From: a bacterium
Lineage (GTDB): Bacteria; Zhuqueibacterota; Zhuqueibacteria; Residuimicrobiales; Krinioviventaceae
Assembly: GCA_029561455.1 (NCBI GenBank)
Contig: JAKQIY010000047.1
Coordinates: 312,332-376,331 of the forward strand
Direction: 5' to 3'
Length of the DNA: 64,000 nt
In this document: in pieces, positions 62,745 to 64,000 of the stretch
How positions within the stretch are numbered: position 1 is the first letter of the stretch
Layout: every line of letters starts with the position of its first letter
Made by a program: the position numbers and the translations under genes
Notes under the pieces: model-generated
Seen by the model: the letters and a program-made list of their open reading frames with translations, nothing else
What the model was told of the DNA's origin: nothing
Databases searched by the model: none

Positions 62745-64000
62745 GTGAATAAATTTGTTACTATATTATATATTCTTGTTCTTTTTTATAGCAATACTCT
62801 TGATGCACAAATAGAAACCACGGTATACTGGAATACCCCCAAAGGGCAAGCTTCTGAAAGATTGCTGGCTATGACCATTAGCCGGGGGGCAGACCCTGAG
62901 GTTGCCGGCGATTACAGCTACCGCGATCAGCTTGATGTGATTGCGCCGCCATTTATCCGCTTATTTGCCGCAGAAACCAGGCTCGATTCCCGCCAATATG
63001 AACAGGGTTGGGTCATAACAGCGGCAAAAAAGTGGGATGCGAAAAAGATTCAAGCCGTTCTAAGCGCTTATCCAGACCGTTACAAAAAACAGCTATTGAT
63101 AACCATTGCCGGCTGGCCCTCGTGGATGGATCGGGATAATGACTCTATACTGGATGCGGACCAAACCGATGCATATTCGGACTGGTGTGCACGGCTGGTA
63201 AAGATCGTCAATATTGAACAGGGCTGGGATATACCATACTGGACGCCGTTCCATGAAGCGGAGGACAAGATTGAAAACGGCGCAGCCGGGTTAGCCGGCT
63301 TGTATCGTAAATGCGCTGCCGCCATGAAAAGAGTTGATCTGTCTATAAAGGTCGGCGGCGGCGAGTTTAATCATGCCTGGGACAATGATTTTCTGGATAC
63401 TTTTATTATCAATACCCGCGGGCAACTGGACTTTTTTACCTATCATCATACCATCATTGCTGATAAAAACAAACCCGAAAGTGTTATTCAGGATGGCGCG
63501 GCCGCGCTGGCTGGCCTGGGTAGCTCCATACGCGATAAATTAAACCGGCATGGACTTGACGCCATTCCCCTGTGGATAACCGGCTATAATATGGTTTTTC
63601 CCGGCGACAGGGATCCCCTGCGCGGCAGCAAGGAGGCGGTCTTTCACGCCCTGGTTCTGAAATACCTGGCGGAACGAGGTAAAGTAGACGGCTGCAACTT
63701 GTGGACCGACTGCGATAACCAGACCGGGCTAATGAGCAACGATTATAAACCCCGTCCGGTATCGCGTCTGCTGGCGTTGAAAAACCGGTATTTGACCGGT
63801 TCCCCGGTCAAGACGACCTCCCAGAAACCGGCGGCTGTTAATTTATTTGCTGTCGAAAACAAGGATTATAAGTCGGTATTATTGATCAACCACTCTGCCG
63901 ATTTGCAAATTGTCGACCTGATGTTTGACGGCTGGCTACCGGATGGCAGCAGTTATGATGTTTTTACGATTACTGCCGACAAGTTTGATTCTACCAACCG
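62745..64000 (+). CDS. Secreted GH clan A/GH39-like protein, 3' end beyond window
   Basis: Open from GTG 62745 to the window edge (about 418 codons). The signal peptide (NKFVTILYILVLFYSNTLDA) is followed by a TIM-barrel-like region: LLITIAGWPSWMDRDNDS, then IPYWTPFHEAEDK, where the Glu is at the place of the acid/base in 'W-x-x-x-N-E' proteins. Next come DFFTYHHTI, PLWITGYNMVF (strand-7 region) and VDGCNLWTDCDN. A beta-domain begins near residue 360. The layout suggests a xylosidase/glycosidase of the GH39 or a related clan A family. The strand-7 segment has T-G where a nucleophile Glu is usually found, so activity is uncertain. GAGGTG lies 11 bases upstream of the GTG. Confidence 0.6.
   Translation, partial: MNKFVTILYILVLFYSNTLDAQIETTVYWNTPKGQASERLLAMTISRGADPEVAGDYSYRDQLDVIAPPFIRLFAAETRLDSRQYEQGWVITAAKKWDAKKIQAVLSAYPDRYKKQLLITIAGWPSWMDRDNDSILDADQTDAYSDWCARLVKIVNIEQGWDIPYWTPFHEAEDKIENGAAGLAGLYRKCAAAMKRVDLSIKVGGGEFNHAWDNDFLDTFIINTRGQLDFFTYHHTIIADKNKPESVIQDGAAALAGLGSSIRDKLNRHGLDAIPLWITGYNMVFPGDRDPLRGSKEAVFHALVLKYLAERGKVDGCNLWTDCDNQTGLMSNDYKPRPVSRLLALKNRYLTGSPVKTTSQKPAAVNLFAVENKDYKSVLLINHSADLQIVDLMFDGWLPDGSSYDVFTITADKFDSTN

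Overview
The window looks like a chromosomal segment of an uncultured or little-studied member of the FCB group (Bacteroidota/Ignavibacteria/KSB1/Fibrobacterota-like). Several large secreted proteins end in a YPNPFN-type C-terminal tail with a FlgD-like fold, as in the type IX secretion/sorting signals of that group. There are also a FISUMP-domain lipoprotein, Tat-exported sugar enzymes, GH97 and GH116 glycosidases, and RAYT-driven palindromic repeats in almost every long intergenic gap. I cannot fix the phylum from sequence alone. No rRNA, tRNA or CRISPR array was recognised.

Layout. 1-2.6 kb: a markedly AT-rich, foreign-looking operon with the 3' end of a glycosyltransferase-like gene, a degenerate cis-prenyltransferase (UppS-like), a tiny single-pass membrane protein and a TPR protein. 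The last two share a Q-x-S-G-x-N-S-I-N motif and form a candidate effector/sensor pair. 2.9-5.1 kb: a HEPN/zinc-ribbon protein bracketed by two palindromic (REPIN-like) elements, followed by a REP-associated tyrosine transposase (RAYT) and two more such elements. 5.1-14.1 kb: a saccharide-degradation locus. GH97 and GH116 enzymes diverge, and a leftward trio (Gfo/Idh/MocA dehydrogenase, DUF1080 enzyme, xylose-isomerase-like TIM barrel) matches the periplasmic 3-keto-glycoside route known in Bacteroides. A LacI-type operator motif lies at the GH116 promoter and at the promoter of the trio. 14-15.7 kb: a 328-bp tandem repeat array. 15.7-23.9 kb: glutathione peroxidase, glutamate synthase (gltB-gltD) and a TPR protein. 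24-25.4 kb: a second, shorter copy of the repeat array.

25.8-37.5 kb: uvrA, a small secreted protein, three tandem paralogous GLUG-repeat surface proteins with matching promoters and terminators, and an SGNH hydrolase. 38-45.8 kb: an ISL3-like MITE, a Phd/ParE toxin-antitoxin pair, ABC-F ATPase Uup, a TIGR04076-like protein, an LVIVD beta-propeller surface protein, a 59-aa zinc ribbon and a uridine-kinase-like enzyme. 45.8-57.1 kb: two further MITEs, a secreted polysaccharide deacetylase, a DUF4384-like protein with a secreted caspase, a second RAYT inside its own repeat cluster, a FISUMP lipoprotein with its partner, a MATE exporter and a second ISL3-like MITE with a perfect 8-bp target duplication. 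57.3-64 kb: DJ-1/PfpI, GNAT, a radical-SAM activase-like enzyme, MtgA, an aminopeptidase P-type M24 enzyme and the start of a secreted glycosidase-fold gene that runs off the end.

The window therefore mixes housekeeping genes with extracellular carbohydrate use, secreted surface proteins and an unusually dense, multi-family set of non-autonomous palindromic elements. The most promising undescribed system is the AT-rich operon at the left end; the RAYT-linked HEPN gene beside it comes second.
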